Shown here: positions 15,363-24,625 of the stretch, piece after piece
Numbering within the stretch: the first letter of the stretch is position 1
How the letters are laid out: the number at the start of each line of letters is the position of its first letter
Assembly (NCBI GenBank): GCA_964499485.1
Contig: CAZCLF010000001.1
Location: forward strand, 124,001-188,000
Origin: Ga0074130 sp964499485
GTDB lineage: Bacteria; Pseudomonadota; Gammaproteobacteria; Burkholderiales; Rhodocyclaceae
DNA: 64,000 bases
Reading direction: 5' to 3'
Made by a program: the position numbers and the translations under genes
The notes under the pieces: model-generated
The model's database searches: none
Told to the model about the DNA's origin: nothing
Seen by the model: only the letters and a program-made list of their open reading frames with translations

Positions 15363-17858
15363 TTGCAGGCAACAAATCAACCAACCGGCGCCCATCTATG
15401 GCGCCGCACGCTCCCGGCCATGGCCGTTGCAGCCGCCCTCAACTCCATGGCTTACGCCGAGCAGGTTCAGCCAGCCCCATCGGTGCTATCCGAGGTCAAG
15501 GTGGTCGGCCAGGCCGCGAGCATGGACAGTGCCCTCGACGTACAGCAGATGGCCGACAACATTGTCAGTGTCGTGCATGCCGACGGGATAGGCCAGCTGC
15601 CGGATGCCAATGCAGCCGAAGCGCTGCAACGCCTGCCGGGTGTTTCTGTAGAGCGCGATCAGGGCGAAGGCCGGTATGTGCGCATTCGTGGCCTGGGGCC
15701 GGACCTAAATGCCGTCACCATCAATGGCAGCCTGGTACCTGCCCCGGAAAGTGGCCGTCGCGCAGTGCAGATGGATGTGCTGCCTGCCGGCATGATCCGC
15801 TCCCTAGAGGTCACCAAGACACTGACGCCGAGCATGGATGCCAATTCTGTCGGCGGTACGGTCGATGTAAAGACACTCTCCGCCTTTGATCACCAGGGGC
15901 TGTTCTACTCGCTTGAAGGTGGCTTAAGCCACGACACAAATACGGGCAAGGAAAGTCCAAATTTTGCCGGCACAGTGAGCAACCGCTTCCTCGATGGCAC
16001 CCTGGGCGTATCCTTCGGCCTCAGCTCTTCTGAACGCAAATTTGGCTCCGACAATGTCGAGGCTGGTGCCGCCAACTGGAACGCCAACAACCAGCTCAAG
16101 GCCATGCAGCGCCGCGACTACACCATCACCCGGCAACGCGATGGCGGCATGCTCAATGTCGAGTACAAGCCGACCAATGAAGAGAACTACTACCTCCGTA
16201 CACTCTACAGCCGCTTCTCGGATGATGAGGTCCGCCAGCGCAACAACATCACTTTCAGCACGAACCGCAGCGAAGGTGTGTTGGGAAATACCACCTCACA
16301 ACGAGAGCTGAAGGCGCGCAAGGAAAGCCAGGACATCCTCTCGCTCACCGCAGGTGCAGAGCGTAAGCTCGGCGAATGGGATGTTGCAGCCGCCTTCGGT
16401 ACCACGCGCTCTGGTGAAGATACTCCACAATATATCAACTCTGCGCGCTTCAACTCAGGCACCACCTATCAAGCCGGATTTATCGATACCAGTCGCCTTA
16501 TACTAATCGGTAGTAGCGCCATCAATTCAGCCACCGGCTATACCCTAAATCGCATTCAGCTGGCTGCACAGGACACCTCTGACACGGAAAACCACCTGAA
16601 GCTGGATCTCGGTCGCAAGCTCAAACTCTTCGGCCTCGACTCCGAACTCAAGTTCGGTGCCAAAGCCAGCCGCCGGACCAAGAAAAACAACCAGACGGCC
16701 TGGTCGATTTCTGGCGCAACCTTTGGAAGCCCAGCCCTTTCGGGCTTTGTCGACAACAGCGTGGACTATGCCTATGGAGACTTCAGCCCCGGTATCAGCG
16801 TGGGCGCAATCAAAAATTTGCTGGGTACGGTGAACGTCAATAACTTCATCGACAACACCAACTCCACCATCAATGACTTCACCATGCACGAGGACATCAA
16901 TGCCGCCTACGTGCAAAACACCTTCAATATCGGCATGACACGCATCCTTGCCGGGGTGCGCTATGAGTCCACTAATTTCAGGGCTAAAGGGACAGGCCTC
17001 AGCGGCACTAATTTCGTCAGCAACGAGCGTGACCGCCGCGACAATCATGTCTTGCCTGCACTGCATATACGCCACGATCTCGACAACGACACCTCAGTTC
17101 GCGCTGCTTGGACCAACTCAGTGGTACGCCCTACCTTCGAGCAGCTGGCGCCCGGCTTCAACATTGTCGGCACCGATGCCACATTTGGCAACCCGGACCT
17201 GAAACCACTCAAGTCTGCCAACTTCGACTTGGGCATAGAGCGTCGCCTCGGCTACGCAGGCGCTGCCTCGGCCTATGTCTTCTACAAGAACATCAAGGAT
17301 TTCACCTACAACACCAACCTCGCCGGCACCGGCAACTGGGTTGGTTACACCACGGCCAACACCTTTGCCAACGGCGACAGCGCTAGTGTCAGCGGCCTTG
17401 AGCTCGCCTATGCACAATCCTTCAGCTTCCTGCCGGCACCGTGGAACGGCATGCTCCTGTCAGCCAATGCAACGGCCACCCACTCGAGTGCAGAAATTAC
17501 TGGCCTCGGTGGCGGCAAACGCAATATCCCACTGCCCAGCCAGTCTGACCTGACTTACAACATCATGCTCGGCTATGAAAAGGGACCGGTCAGTGTGCGC
17601 CTCGCCGCCACCTACAAGTCAGCCTATCTGCTGACCATCGACCCCAGTGGTGCCAGCGGTGATGCCTATGTTTCACCACAGATGCATTATGACTTCTCGA
17701 GCCGCTACAACATCAGCAAGAGCATTCAGGTGGTGTTCGAAGCGCTCAATTTGAGCAACGAGAAATACTACGTATATGCCGGCAATGCGAGCCGCAACTC
17801 GCAATACGAATCCTACGGACGCACCTACAAGCTGAGTGCAAAGATCGCCGCTTTCTGA
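15363..17858 (+). CDS. TonB-dependent receptor (phytase-associated)
   Basis: 831 residues from a TTG preceded by a strong AAGGGG ribosome-binding site. A signal peptide ends near AYAEQ (residue 35). The plug domain (about 55-170) has DANAAEALQRLPGVSVERDQGEGRYV-type sequence of the TonB-Xanth-Caul subfamily, which often imports plant-derived or complex nutrients. A 22-strand barrel is expected, ending with aromatic YKLSAKIAAF. It heads a locus with phytase, tonB, exbB, exbD and a phosphatase. I infer that it imports inositol phosphates or another organophosphate; the substrate is not shown by sequence. Confidence 0.93.
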   Translation: MQATNQPTGAHLWRRTLPAMAVAAALNSMAYAEQVQPAPSVLSEVKVVGQAASMDSALDVQQMADNIVSVVHADGIGQLPDANAAEALQRLPGVSVERDQGEGRYVRIRGLGPDLNAVTINGSLVPAPESGRRAVQMDVLPAGMIRSLEVTKTLTPSMDANSVGGTVDVKTLSAFDHQGLFYSLEGGLSHDTNTGKESPNFAGTVSNRFLDGTLGVSFGLSSSERKFGSDNVEAGAANWNANNQLKAMQRRDYTITRQRDGGMLNVEYKPTNEENYYLRTLYSRFSDDEVRQRNNITFSTNRSEGVLGNTTSQRELKARKESQDILSLTAGAERKLGEWDVAAAFGTTRSGEDTPQYINSARFNSGTTYQAGFIDTSRLILIGSSAINSATGYTLNRIQLAAQDTSDTENHLKLDLGRKLKLFGLDSELKFGAKASRRTKKNNQTAWSISGATFGSPALSGFVDNSVDYAYGDFSPGISVGAIKNLLGTVNVNNFIDNTNSTINDFTMHEDINAAYVQNTFNIGMTRILAGVRYESTNFRAKGTGLSGTNFVSNERDRRDNHVLPALHIRHDLDNDTSVRAAWTNSVVRPTFEQLAPGFNIVGTDATFGNPDLKPLKSANFDLGIERRLGYAGAASAYVFYKNIKDFTYNTNLAGTGNWVGYTTANTFANGDSASVSGLELAYAQSFSFLPAPWNGMLLSANATATHSSAEITGLGGGKRNIPLPSQSDLTYNIMLGYEKGPVSVRLAATYKSAYLLTIDPSGASGDAYVSPQMHYDFSSRYNISKSIQVVFEALNLSNEKYYVYAGNASRNSQYESYGRTYKLSAKIAAF

Positions 17859-17868
17859 TGATGCAACC

Positions 17869-17893
17869 GCGGGTCCGGCCAAGCCGGGCCCGC
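17869..17893 (+). repeat. Strong intercistronic hairpin between receptor and phytase
   Basis: GCGGGTCCGGC-CAA-GCCGGGCCCGC forms an 11-bp GC-rich stem with one G-U pair and a 3-base loop, 10 bases after the receptor stop. No U-tract follows, so it is not a classical terminator. It may stabilise the receptor message or lower downstream expression. Confidence 0.55.
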
Positions 17894-17907
17894 CTTATGG
17901 ACAGCCC

Positions 17908-19488
17908 ATGCCACGCCTACTTTCAACCATTGCGTTTTTACTTCTGATTTCCTTCATGTCGGCCCCTGCCAGTGCTGCGTCCGATATCCATGTCCTGCCA
18001 GACAGCACGCGCCTGATTCTCGAAAAGCAATCCATCCGGCTTGCCGATGCAGAAGGCATGACGCTTGCCAGCCTGCCCATTCGCGCCCGCCATGCCGACT
18101 GGCGCCCGACCAACACTGGCTACATCGCCGCAGTCTTCGATGCAGACCGACAAGTACCGCTACTGCTGCAGATTTCCACACATGGCATGGTGATAGCGCA
18201 AAGCTTGCCGGCGGTAAACTTTGCCCTTGAGACCTTGTGCCTGTACCGCGATACGCAGCAGCTAAACCATCTCTTCCTGATCGCCAAGGATGGTCAGGCA
18301 GAGCAGTGGCTGCTGGGCACTCAAGCGGCCGCTGCACCACGCCTGTTGCGCAGGCTGGCCCTGCCTCCCGCCACTACTAACTGCCGTGCTGACGATGCTC
18401 GCCAGCGCCTGTATGTCCAGGAGAATGGCTATGGTGTCTGGGCCTATGCCGCCGATGGCGAAGGTGTTCCGCAACGCCGCTTCGTCGGCAAGCGCATACC
18501 TAAACTTGCGCCATCACAGCGTCAGAATACTGCACTGCCGATAGTCGTCGCCACTGCGCAAACAGCACCCGTCGCCCGCAGCGGTGATGCTGCCGACGAT
18601 CCAGCCATCTGGGTTCATCCAATGGATTCCAGGCAATCACGTGTATTCGCTACCAATAAGAAGCAAGGCTTGCTCAGCTACGACCTGCAAGGCACACAAC
18701 AACAGTTGATTGAAGCCGGCCGCCTCAACAATGTCGATATCCGTCAGCAGCTTGAGCTGGACGGCACCTCAGTCGACCTGGCGATTGCCACCCAGCGTGA
18801 CGAGAATGCCCTGGCTGTTTTCGAAATCAACACGACGGGCGAAGCACGCGACGTGGCGCGCATCCCCACCGGCCTGGCGGAAATCTATGGCACTTGCCTG
18901 TACCGCACGCCACAAGGCGGGCTGGAAGTTTTTGCCAACGACAAAGATGGTCGCTTCGAGCATTACCGAATTTTGCGCAAGGGCAACGCCTACGTCGGCG
19001 AACGGCTGGGTGGCTTTCGTGTCTCCAGTCAGCCGGAAGGTTGCGTAGTTGATGATCGCAATGGTCGCCTCTTCATCGGTGAGGAAAAACGTGGCATCTG
19101 GACCCTGCCGGTGGCAGGCGGAAACCCCGAGCTGATCCTCGCCACGGGCAAGCTACTGGTCGCCGACGTCGAAGGCTTGAGCCTCTATCACGGCAAAAAA
19201 AGCAGCTATCTGATTGCCTCCAGCCAAGGCAATAACAGCTATGTGGTACTTGATGCCCTACCGCCGCACAAGGTGCGTGGTGCTTTCCGCATCGGCATCA
19301 ATGCACAGGCCGGCATAGATGGAGTGTCGGATACGGATGGTCTGGATGCAAGCGCCGTGAATTTCGGTGGTGCCTATACTGAGGGCATGCTGGTGGTACA
19401 GGATGGCTACAAGCGCCTGCCCGACAGCGCCCAGAACTTCAAGTACGTCGCCTGGCGCGACATCGCGCGCGCATTGGATCTCAAATGA
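17908..19488 (+). CDS. Beta-propeller phytase (3-phytase type)
   Basis: 526 residues from ATG 17908 with signal peptide MPRLLSTIAFLLLISFMSAPASA; expected in the periplasm or outside. Releases phosphate from calcium-bound phytate. The catalytic beta-propeller begins near residue 225 with GDAADDPAIWVHP, then NNVDIRQQLELDGTSVDLAIATQ and a second acidic site AEIYGTCLYR. The first about 200 residues look like an extra, incomplete propeller, as in dual-domain phytases. The stop overlaps the tonB start (ATGA). Confidence 0.9.
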   Translation: MPRLLSTIAFLLLISFMSAPASAASDIHVLPDSTRLILEKQSIRLADAEGMTLASLPIRARHADWRPTNTGYIAAVFDADRQVPLLLQISTHGMVIAQSLPAVNFALETLCLYRDTQQLNHLFLIAKDGQAEQWLLGTQAAAAPRLLRRLALPPATTNCRADDARQRLYVQENGYGVWAYAADGEGVPQRRFVGKRIPKLAPSQRQNTALPIVVATAQTAPVARSGDAADDPAIWVHPMDSRQSRVFATNKKQGLLSYDLQGTQQQLIEAGRLNNVDIRQQLELDGTSVDLAIATQRDENALAVFEINTTGEARDVARIPTGLAEIYGTCLYRTPQGGLEVFANDKDGRFEHYRILRKGNAYVGERLGGFRVSSQPEGCVVDDRNGRLFIGEEKRGIWTLPVAGGNPELILATGKLLVADVEGLSLYHGKKSSYLIASSQGNNSYVVLDALPPHKVRGAFRIGINAQAGIDGVSDTDGLDASAVNFGGAYTEGMLVVQDGYKRLPDSAQNFKYVAWRDIARALDLK

Positions 19489-20180
19489 CCGAAGCGTCCT
19501 TGATGCTGCATCCGCCACTGCCACCGAACCAGCATTTCACCGGGCCTTCCGGCCGACGCGCTGGAGCAGCGACCGTGGCACTGGGCATTCACGGGCTGGT
19601 CCTGCTGCCCCTGCTTGTGAGTACCCCGACGCCACTGCCTGCAAGTAGCCAGGCTGTTATGGTCGGTGTCACCGTCAATGCGCCTGGAGTAAAAACTGCA
19701 GCGCAAGCTCCAACTTCGGCTCCGGCAACGCCAATGCCGACGCCGCATCTGCCAAGAACCACCGTAACGCACGCGCCGCCGAGCGCGCGCAGCATTGACG
19801 TGACCCCAGAAGCAGCCGCGGAATCTCAGGTGCAAACCCGCACGACTGCGACAGAGGCCACGAGCAGCAAAGCCTCCGCGGACAACGACAACGCCATCGA
19901 AGCGCCGCGCTATCAGGCCGCCTATCTCAACAATCCGCAACCGCCCTACCCCGCCATGTCGCGCAAGCAACGCGAGGAGGGTACGGTGCGTCTGCATGTC
20001 ATGGTCGGTGCAAATGGTCATGCCGAGCTGGTGAAGGTCAAGGTGAGCAGCGGCCATGAGCGCCTAGACATGGCGGCCCGCGCCGCGGTGCAGGAGTGGC
20101 GCTTCGTGCCGGCGCGTCAACGCGGTCAAAACATTGCCGGCTGGGTCGAAGTACCCATCAAATTTCAACTGGAGAAATGA
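19485..20180 (+). CDS. tonB: TonB energy-transducing protein
   Basis: 231 residues. One N-terminal membrane helix (about 22-45, VALGIHGLVLLPLLV), a long Pro/Thr/Ala-rich periplasmic spacer (about 60-140) and a C-terminal TonB domain (about 150-231) with NNPQPPYPAMSRKQREEGTVRLHVMVG-type sequence and WRFVPARQ. It couples the inner-membrane proton gradient to the receptor. Overlaps the phytase stop by 4 bases and is followed by exbB and exbD, so it is a dedicated system. Confidence 0.93.
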   Translation: MTEASLMLHPPLPPNQHFTGPSGRRAGAATVALGIHGLVLLPLLVSTPTPLPASSQAVMVGVTVNAPGVKTAAQAPTSAPATPMPTPHLPRTTVTHAPPSARSIDVTPEAAAESQVQTRTTATEATSSKASADNDNAIEAPRYQAAYLNNPQPPYPAMSRKQREEGTVRLHVMVGANGHAELVKVKVSSGHERLDMAARAAVQEWRFVPARQRGQNIAGWVEVPIKFQLEK

Positions 20181-20182
20181 AC

Positions 20183-20833
20183 ATGAATTACGTAACCTAT
20201 TTTTTTGAAAATACGGATGCGCTCGGCGCCATGCTGTTCTGCCTGCTGGTGCTGATGTCGCTGGCGTCGTGGTTCTGCATCGCCGCCAAGGGCATGCAAT
20301 TCTGGCAACTCACGCGCAGCGGCGAGCAGTTCCGTCATGAGTTCTGGCACACCCCCACGCCGCGCGAACTCGTCGCCGACAGCCCCTTTGCCCGTCTCGC
20401 TGCCGCCTCCATCGCCGTGCACAACGATGTGCGCGATACGCGCAGCGATGGTGATGAATTGCTGCTGCGCTGCATGCAGCGTCTTGTCGGCGAGGAAGGC
20501 GCTCGTCTCGACAATGGTCAGACCCTACTGGCCTCCATTGCCGCTGTCGCCCCTTTCATCGGCCTCTTCGGTACGGTCTGGGGTGTGCAGCATGCACTGT
20601 CGGCCATCGGCACCGCCGGCGCTGCTTCCCTGGAACAGATCGCGGGGCCGGTCGGTGAAGCACTGATCATGACGGCACTGGGCCTAGCGGTGGCGATTCC
20701 GGCCGTGCTTGCCTACAATGTGTTCTCACGCAGCAGCCAGACGTTGCTCGCCAAGCTGGACGGCTTTGCCCACGAGCTGCATCACTATCTCGTGACCGGC
20801 CAGGCACTGCCTGCCTCCGTGCGGGGTATCTGA
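20183..20833 (+). CDS. exbB: ExbB / MotA-TolQ family proton channel
   Basis: 216 residues from ATG 20183 (GGAG 8 bases upstream; the nearer ATG at 20177 is too close). Three membrane segments: about 10-32, 115-140 and 160-185. The conserved TolQ/ExbB block LLASIAAVAPFIGLFGTVWGV and the third helix GEALIMTALGLAVAIPAVLAYN are present. It forms the proton channel with ExbD and TonB. Spacing to exbD is 2 bases. Confidence 0.94.
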   Translation: MNYVTYFFENTDALGAMLFCLLVLMSLASWFCIAAKGMQFWQLTRSGEQFRHEFWHTPTPRELVADSPFARLAAASIAVHNDVRDTRSDGDELLLRCMQRLVGEEGARLDNGQTLLASIAAVAPFIGLFGTVWGVQHALSAIGTAGAASLEQIAGPVGEALIMTALGLAVAIPAVLAYNVFSRSSQTLLAKLDGFAHELHHYLVTGQALPASVRGI

Positions 20834-20835
20834 GC

Positions 20836-21249
20836 ATGGCCTTCTTGAGTCCCGGCGCCGCCGGACGCGGCGTACCGCGCGCGGAAATCAACATGATTCC
20901 GCTGATCGATGTCATGCTCGTGCTGCTGGTGATTTTCATGGTCACTGCGCCGCTGCTCACGCATGCCGTCAAGCTCGACCTGCCACGCGCCAACTCGCAG
21001 CAGAAACAGGCCGCGCCGAAGGTCGACATCTCCATCGACGCGGCCGGCCAGCGCTACTGGGATGGCGAGGCGATGGCCCTAGCCGAACTCGAAATTCGTC
21101 TTGAAGTACTCGGCCGCCAGAATCCCGAGACCGAACTGCATCTGCATGCCGATAAGTCGGCACGCTACGAGCTGGTAGCGGAATTGATGACCAGTGCCTC
21201 GCGCGCCGGTCTGCAACGTATAGGCTTCATCACACAGGCATCGCAATGA
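20836..21249 (+). CDS. exbD: ExbD / TolR family protein
   Basis: 137 residues. One membrane helix (about 19-43) carries the essential Asp in NMIPLIDVMLVLLVIFMVTAP; a periplasmic domain follows. Works with ExbB as the proton-driven stator for TonB. The stop overlaps the next gene by 4 bases. Confidence 0.95.
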   Translation: MAFLSPGAAGRGVPRAEINMIPLIDVMLVLLVIFMVTAPLLTHAVKLDLPRANSQQKQAAPKVDISIDAAGQRYWDGEAMALAELEIRLEVLGRQNPETELHLHADKSARYELVAELMTSASRAGLQRIGFITQASQ

Positions 21250-22700
21250 CCAATCTCTATCGACGCAATCTGATCAAGAGCGCTGGCGCGCTGTCCTCCC
21301 TCACGCTCTTGGGCCCGCTCGCTGCCTTGCAAGCGCGTGCTGCAAACCGTCAAACTCTGTTGATCGCCAACCCATATGGCCCACTGGCGCCAGTCAACGA
21401 TCTGTCTACTGGGCTGCCGTTGTTGCGATTACCCAAGGGCTTCAGCTACGCTAGCTTCGGCTGGGCCGGGGACCGTATGTCCAACGGCCTGCCTTGCCCC
21501 GCGCTGCATGACGGCATGGGCGTGGTGAGCACACGCGGCAATGAAGTCACGCTGATCCGCAATCACGAAGTCGGTCTCGGCAGGGATGCCGTCTACTTCG
21601 GTGCAGAGGCGGTCTATGACCGCGGCCAGATCGCCGGACAATACGCCAACGGCGGCACCACACAACTGAGTTTCCGCGACGGCAAGTGGCTGGAAATGAA
21701 GCCGGCGCTGGGCGGCACCTTGGCCAACTGTGCTGGTGGCGTTACTCCGTGGGGAACCTGGCTGACATGCGAAGAAGTAGGTGCCGATGATGCCAGCAGC
21801 AGTGGCATGAAACATGGTTATGTATTCGAGGTGCGTCCCAATACATCTAGCAATGCTCAGCCCATCGTCGGCATGGGTCGCTTCCGCCATGAAGCCGTAG
21901 CGATCGACCCGTCCAATGGCATTGTTTACATGACTGAGGACGACTCCGGTAAGTCTGGTTTCTATCGTTACATTCCCAAGGTGAAGGACGGCAAGCCCGG
22001 CAGCCTTGCTGCTGGCGGGGTTCTGCAGATGGCGCGTGTGGCTGGCGACCGCAATGCGAATATCGCCGTCGCTAGCGTTGGGCACGCTCATCCGTTGGAG
22101 TGGGTAGATATCCCCGACCCGGACTCGAATCGGGGCGTTGCCGAAGCTGGCGGAAAAACTATCTTCAACACCTCCGGCCCCTTCCGTCAAGGCTGGGCTC
22201 AGGGGGCACTACGCATGAATCGTGGCGAAGGAATCGCCTTCCACGATGGCAAGATATATGTAATGGATACCACCGGTGGTGAAGTCCATACCGGCGCAAT
22301 CTGGGAACTTGACCTAGAAACACAAATCCTTCAGTGCATCTATGCCTCGAAGGGCATGTTGTTCGGGAATATGGGTGACAACATTACGGTCAGTCCCCGC
22401 GGAGGTCTGCTGATCTGCGAGGATGCAAATTCAACTGCAGTTGATGAATACGGCGCGGGGGAACGGTTGATGGGATTGACCCCAAAAGGGGAAATATTCA
22501 TCTTCGCCAAAAACAACTATGAGGTCGATGCAGAAACTTTGAAACGTGTTGGCAAGTCAGTTACTCATGCCGGCAACAAGCGTGATAGCGAGTTCTGCGG
22601 AGCATGTTTCGATGCAACAGGAAAGTATCTATTCGTAAATGCGCAAGAACCAGGTATTACCTATGCGATTTCTGGGCCTTGGCAGCATGGTCCGCTGTAA
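21246..22700 (+). CDS. PhoX-like (DUF839) alkaline phosphatase
   Basis: 484 residues. The twin-arginine signal RRNLIKSAGALSSLTLLGPLAALQARA implies folded export through Tat. The mature protein has the DUF839/PhoX blocks NHEVGLG, NCAGGVTPWGTWLTCEE, GRFRHEAVAIDP, YMTEDDSGKSGFYRYIP and GMLFGNMGDNITVSPRGGLLICED. PhoX enzymes are calcium/iron phosphomonoesterases. As the fifth downstream gene of the phytase locus it would finish dephosphorylation. The last 500 bases look more AT-rich than the first part. Ends 5 bases before the convergent next gene. Confidence 0.85.
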   Translation: MTNLYRRNLIKSAGALSSLTLLGPLAALQARAANRQTLLIANPYGPLAPVNDLSTGLPLLRLPKGFSYASFGWAGDRMSNGLPCPALHDGMGVVSTRGNEVTLIRNHEVGLGRDAVYFGAEAVYDRGQIAGQYANGGTTQLSFRDGKWLEMKPALGGTLANCAGGVTPWGTWLTCEEVGADDASSSGMKHGYVFEVRPNTSSNAQPIVGMGRFRHEAVAIDPSNGIVYMTEDDSGKSGFYRYIPKVKDGKPGSLAAGGVLQMARVAGDRNANIAVASVGHAHPLEWVDIPDPDSNRGVAEAGGKTIFNTSGPFRQGWAQGALRMNRGEGIAFHDGKIYVMDTTGGEVHTGAIWELDLETQILQCIYASKGMLFGNMGDNITVSPRGGLLICEDANSTAVDEYGAGERLMGLTPKGEIFIFAKNNYEVDAETLKRVGKSVTHAGNKRDSEFCGACFDATGKYLFVNAQEPGITYAISGPWQHGPL

Positions 22701-22705
22701 CTGGG

Positions 22706-23146
22706 TTAGTAAATCAATGATGGTATCCACTCATAGATACCGCCATCCGCCTGTAATGAGAAATACAGGTGCCCTTCCTTTAATAGATAGCTACGCACGT
22801 AGGGCATGTCGCGCGCAATCCGCGTGTCGAGTGACCCGGGCTGGCAAAGCGCACGCGTCATCGCCAGTGCGCCGAACTGCAAACTACCGCCGCTTGTTGA
22901 TGCTGGCTCAGCACGCCAGCTACCGCTCGCTCGGTTGCAATCCAGACGCATCGCCACGCGACCATCACGACCAAAGCTGACGGTGTAGAGCGTCTTATCC
23001 GGGACGCGCGTTGTGCCTTGTGTATCATCCATCGACTGGATGGCCTGCAGCTGCCATGCGGTATCCGCCAAGTGATCTATTCGCGGGTTGAGACCAGCAC
23101 AGCCGCTGGTGACGAGTGCCGCACAGAGCAGAAGCAGCACACGCAT
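22706..23146 (-). CDS. META-domain lipoprotein
   Basis: 146 residues from the ATG at 23146; the frame is open to 23161. A lipoprotein signal MRVLLLLCAALVTSGC has the lipobox TSGC with Cys16. The META/HslJ-like domain shows LADTAWQLQAIQSMDD, YTVSFGRDGRVAMRLDCNRASGSW and LAMTRALCQPGSL. Such proteins are envelope-associated and often found with lysozyme inhibitors; precise role unknown. Lies 11 bases after the LprI-MliC gene. Confidence 0.82.
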   Translation of the reverse strand: MRVLLLLCAALVTSGCAGLNPRIDHLADTAWQLQAIQSMDDTQGTTRVPDKTLYTVSFGRDGRVAMRLDCNRASGSWRAEPASTSGGSLQFGALAMTRALCQPGSLDTRIARDMPYVRSYLLKEGHLYFSLQADGGIYEWIPSLIY

Positions 23147-23157
23147 TACTTGGATGC

Positions 23158-23748
23158 TCAATCGGCAATACGACAGCGCATTTCAGGGGCGCCGTAGCCC
23201 CACTGTATGGTGGCCTCGCCCTGATGCTCCCACAGGAACTCGTTGCGTCCAACGTAACGCGTACCGCTTGCGGCAGCAGCCTGATACATCAGCGATGTGC
23301 TGTCTCCGCGCTCAGCAATCAGGGTGGCGGGCTCGGTGTCAAAGTAAGTCGCAATCACTTGATCGGCAGCCTTACCGTTGCAGACATACGTTACTGGGGC
23401 AGACGCTGCCACCAGTCGATAGCTGGCTTGCAACTCGGCGATGCGGCGCACATAGGATTCTTTGGCACATGACCGTTTGTCATCGCGCTTCCAGCAATCG
23501 TTGCGACCTTTGACCCAGCCACGCTGAGAGGCTTTGAGCACGGGTGGGCGCTCATGCGTCGCCTTGCGCAACGCTGCCTTATAAACACCAGCAAGCTTAT
23601 GGTCGAGGGCGGTCAACTCGGCATGCTGACAAATCAGAGTTTCGATGCTGGCGGTGGTCTTGCTGCAATCAAAGGTAGGTGCAGCACGTACTGTCGAGCT
23701 TAGGCAACACAACAGGAGCGCGAAGAGGGATGTGAGATAACGGCGCAT
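23158..23748 (-). CDS. Secreted LprI-MliC fusion: putative lysozyme inhibitor
   Basis: 196 residues with signal peptide MRRYLTSLFALLLCCLSSTVRA. The first domain (about 25-110) is DUF1311/LprI: PTFDCSKTTASIETLICQHAEL, LDHKLAGVYKAAL, QRGWVKGRNDC. The second (about 118-196) is MliC-like: VTYVCNGKAADQVIATYFDTEPATLI, MYQAAAASGTRYVG and FLWEHQGEATIQW. Both families inhibit or are linked to inhibition of lysozymes. Transcribed with the META lipoprotein. Confidence 0.85.
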   Translation of the reverse strand: MRRYLTSLFALLLCCLSSTVRAAPTFDCSKTTASIETLICQHAELTALDHKLAGVYKAALRKATHERPPVLKASQRGWVKGRNDCWKRDDKRSCAKESYVRRIAELQASYRLVAASAPVTYVCNGKAADQVIATYFDTEPATLIAERGDSTSLMYQAAAASGTRYVGRNEFLWEHQGEATIQWGYGAPEMRCRIAD

Positions 23749-23791
23749 GGCGGACTCGCAGGCAAGGAGATCGCCACAATTCTGCCGGGAA

Positions 23792-24625
23792 TCAGGCAGC
23801 GATGGCGCTCGCGTAGAGGATTTCGTAGGTCGCCGGCAAGCCTTGTGTGACGCGGTGCTCTTCGTAGTGGTTGAGCATGGTCTGCCACGCCTGCTTGCCG
23901 GTCAGCCCGCGCGGACGCCCTGCGGTTGCGTTGTGTGCACCAATGGCTTTGAGCTCAAGCATGAGGCTGCGCACATCCGGGTAATACAGCACTTCAGGAG
24001 CGCTACGCAGCTCAACGTCACTGAAACCTGCTGCAAGCAGCTGCTGCTGTAGCGCATCCATCGCAGTAAAACGGCTGACATGGGTATGGTCGTCGCTGAA
24101 GCTCGTACGCAACTCTTGCAGACTGGCTGGACCAAAGGTGCTGAATAGCAGACGCCCGCCCTTGCGCAGGCTGCGGTACAGTCCTGCAAACGCCAGATCC
24201 GTTCGATTACACCACTGCAACATCAAACTGGACCAAGCCAGATCAAGACTAGCGGGCGCGAGTGACAAGTCCTGCACATCGGCACACACGGGGGTAATAC
24301 CGGGCACGCGGCGACTGGTGGTGTTCAGCATGGCCGGCGCGATGTCTAGGGCATACAACTGTGCCTGTGCAAAACGCTGCGCCAATGCTGCAGTGCCATA
24401 GCCGGTGCCACAACCGGCATCGAGAATCGCGCTGGGGGAAAGCGCGGCACGATCAAGCTCAGCCAACAATTGATCCGCCACACGTCGTTGCAAGGCTGCA
24501 GCTTGGTCGTAGCTGCTGGCGGCGCGATCAAAGGAACGACGCACGCGTACGCTCTCCAAGTGGGAGGCGCTGGCATCATCGGGGGTAGCGCCGGCACGAT
24601 CCGGGCGCGCAATATCAGTCATCAA
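23792..24625 (-). CDS. bioC: Malonyl-ACP O-methyltransferase BioC
   Basis: 277 residues. SAM-dependent methyltransferase that masks malonyl-ACP as the methyl ester to start pimelate synthesis for biotin. Family features are the N-terminal RRSFDRAASSYDQAAALQRRVADQLL, SAM motif ILDAGCGTGYGTAALA, DIAPAMLN, and SLMLQWCNRTDLAFAGLYRSLRKGGRLLFSTFG. Overlaps bioH by 11 bases. Confidence 0.93.
   Translation of the reverse strand: MMTDIARPDRAGATPDDASASHLESVRVRRSFDRAASSYDQAAALQRRVADQLLAELDRAALSPSAILDAGCGTGYGTAALAQRFAQAQLYALDIAPAMLNTTSRRVPGITPVCADVQDLSLAPASLDLAWSSLMLQWCNRTDLAFAGLYRSLRKGGRLLFSTFGPASLQELRTSFSDDHTHVSRFTAMDALQQQLLAAGFSDVELRSAPEVLYYPDVRSLMLELKAIGAHNATAGRPRGLTGKQAWQTMLNHYEEHRVTQGLPATYEILYASAIAA

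Noticed and set aside
21429..22190. A 253-residue minus-strand frame within the PhoX-like gene
   Set aside because: Antisense shadow of a clear phosphatase gene.
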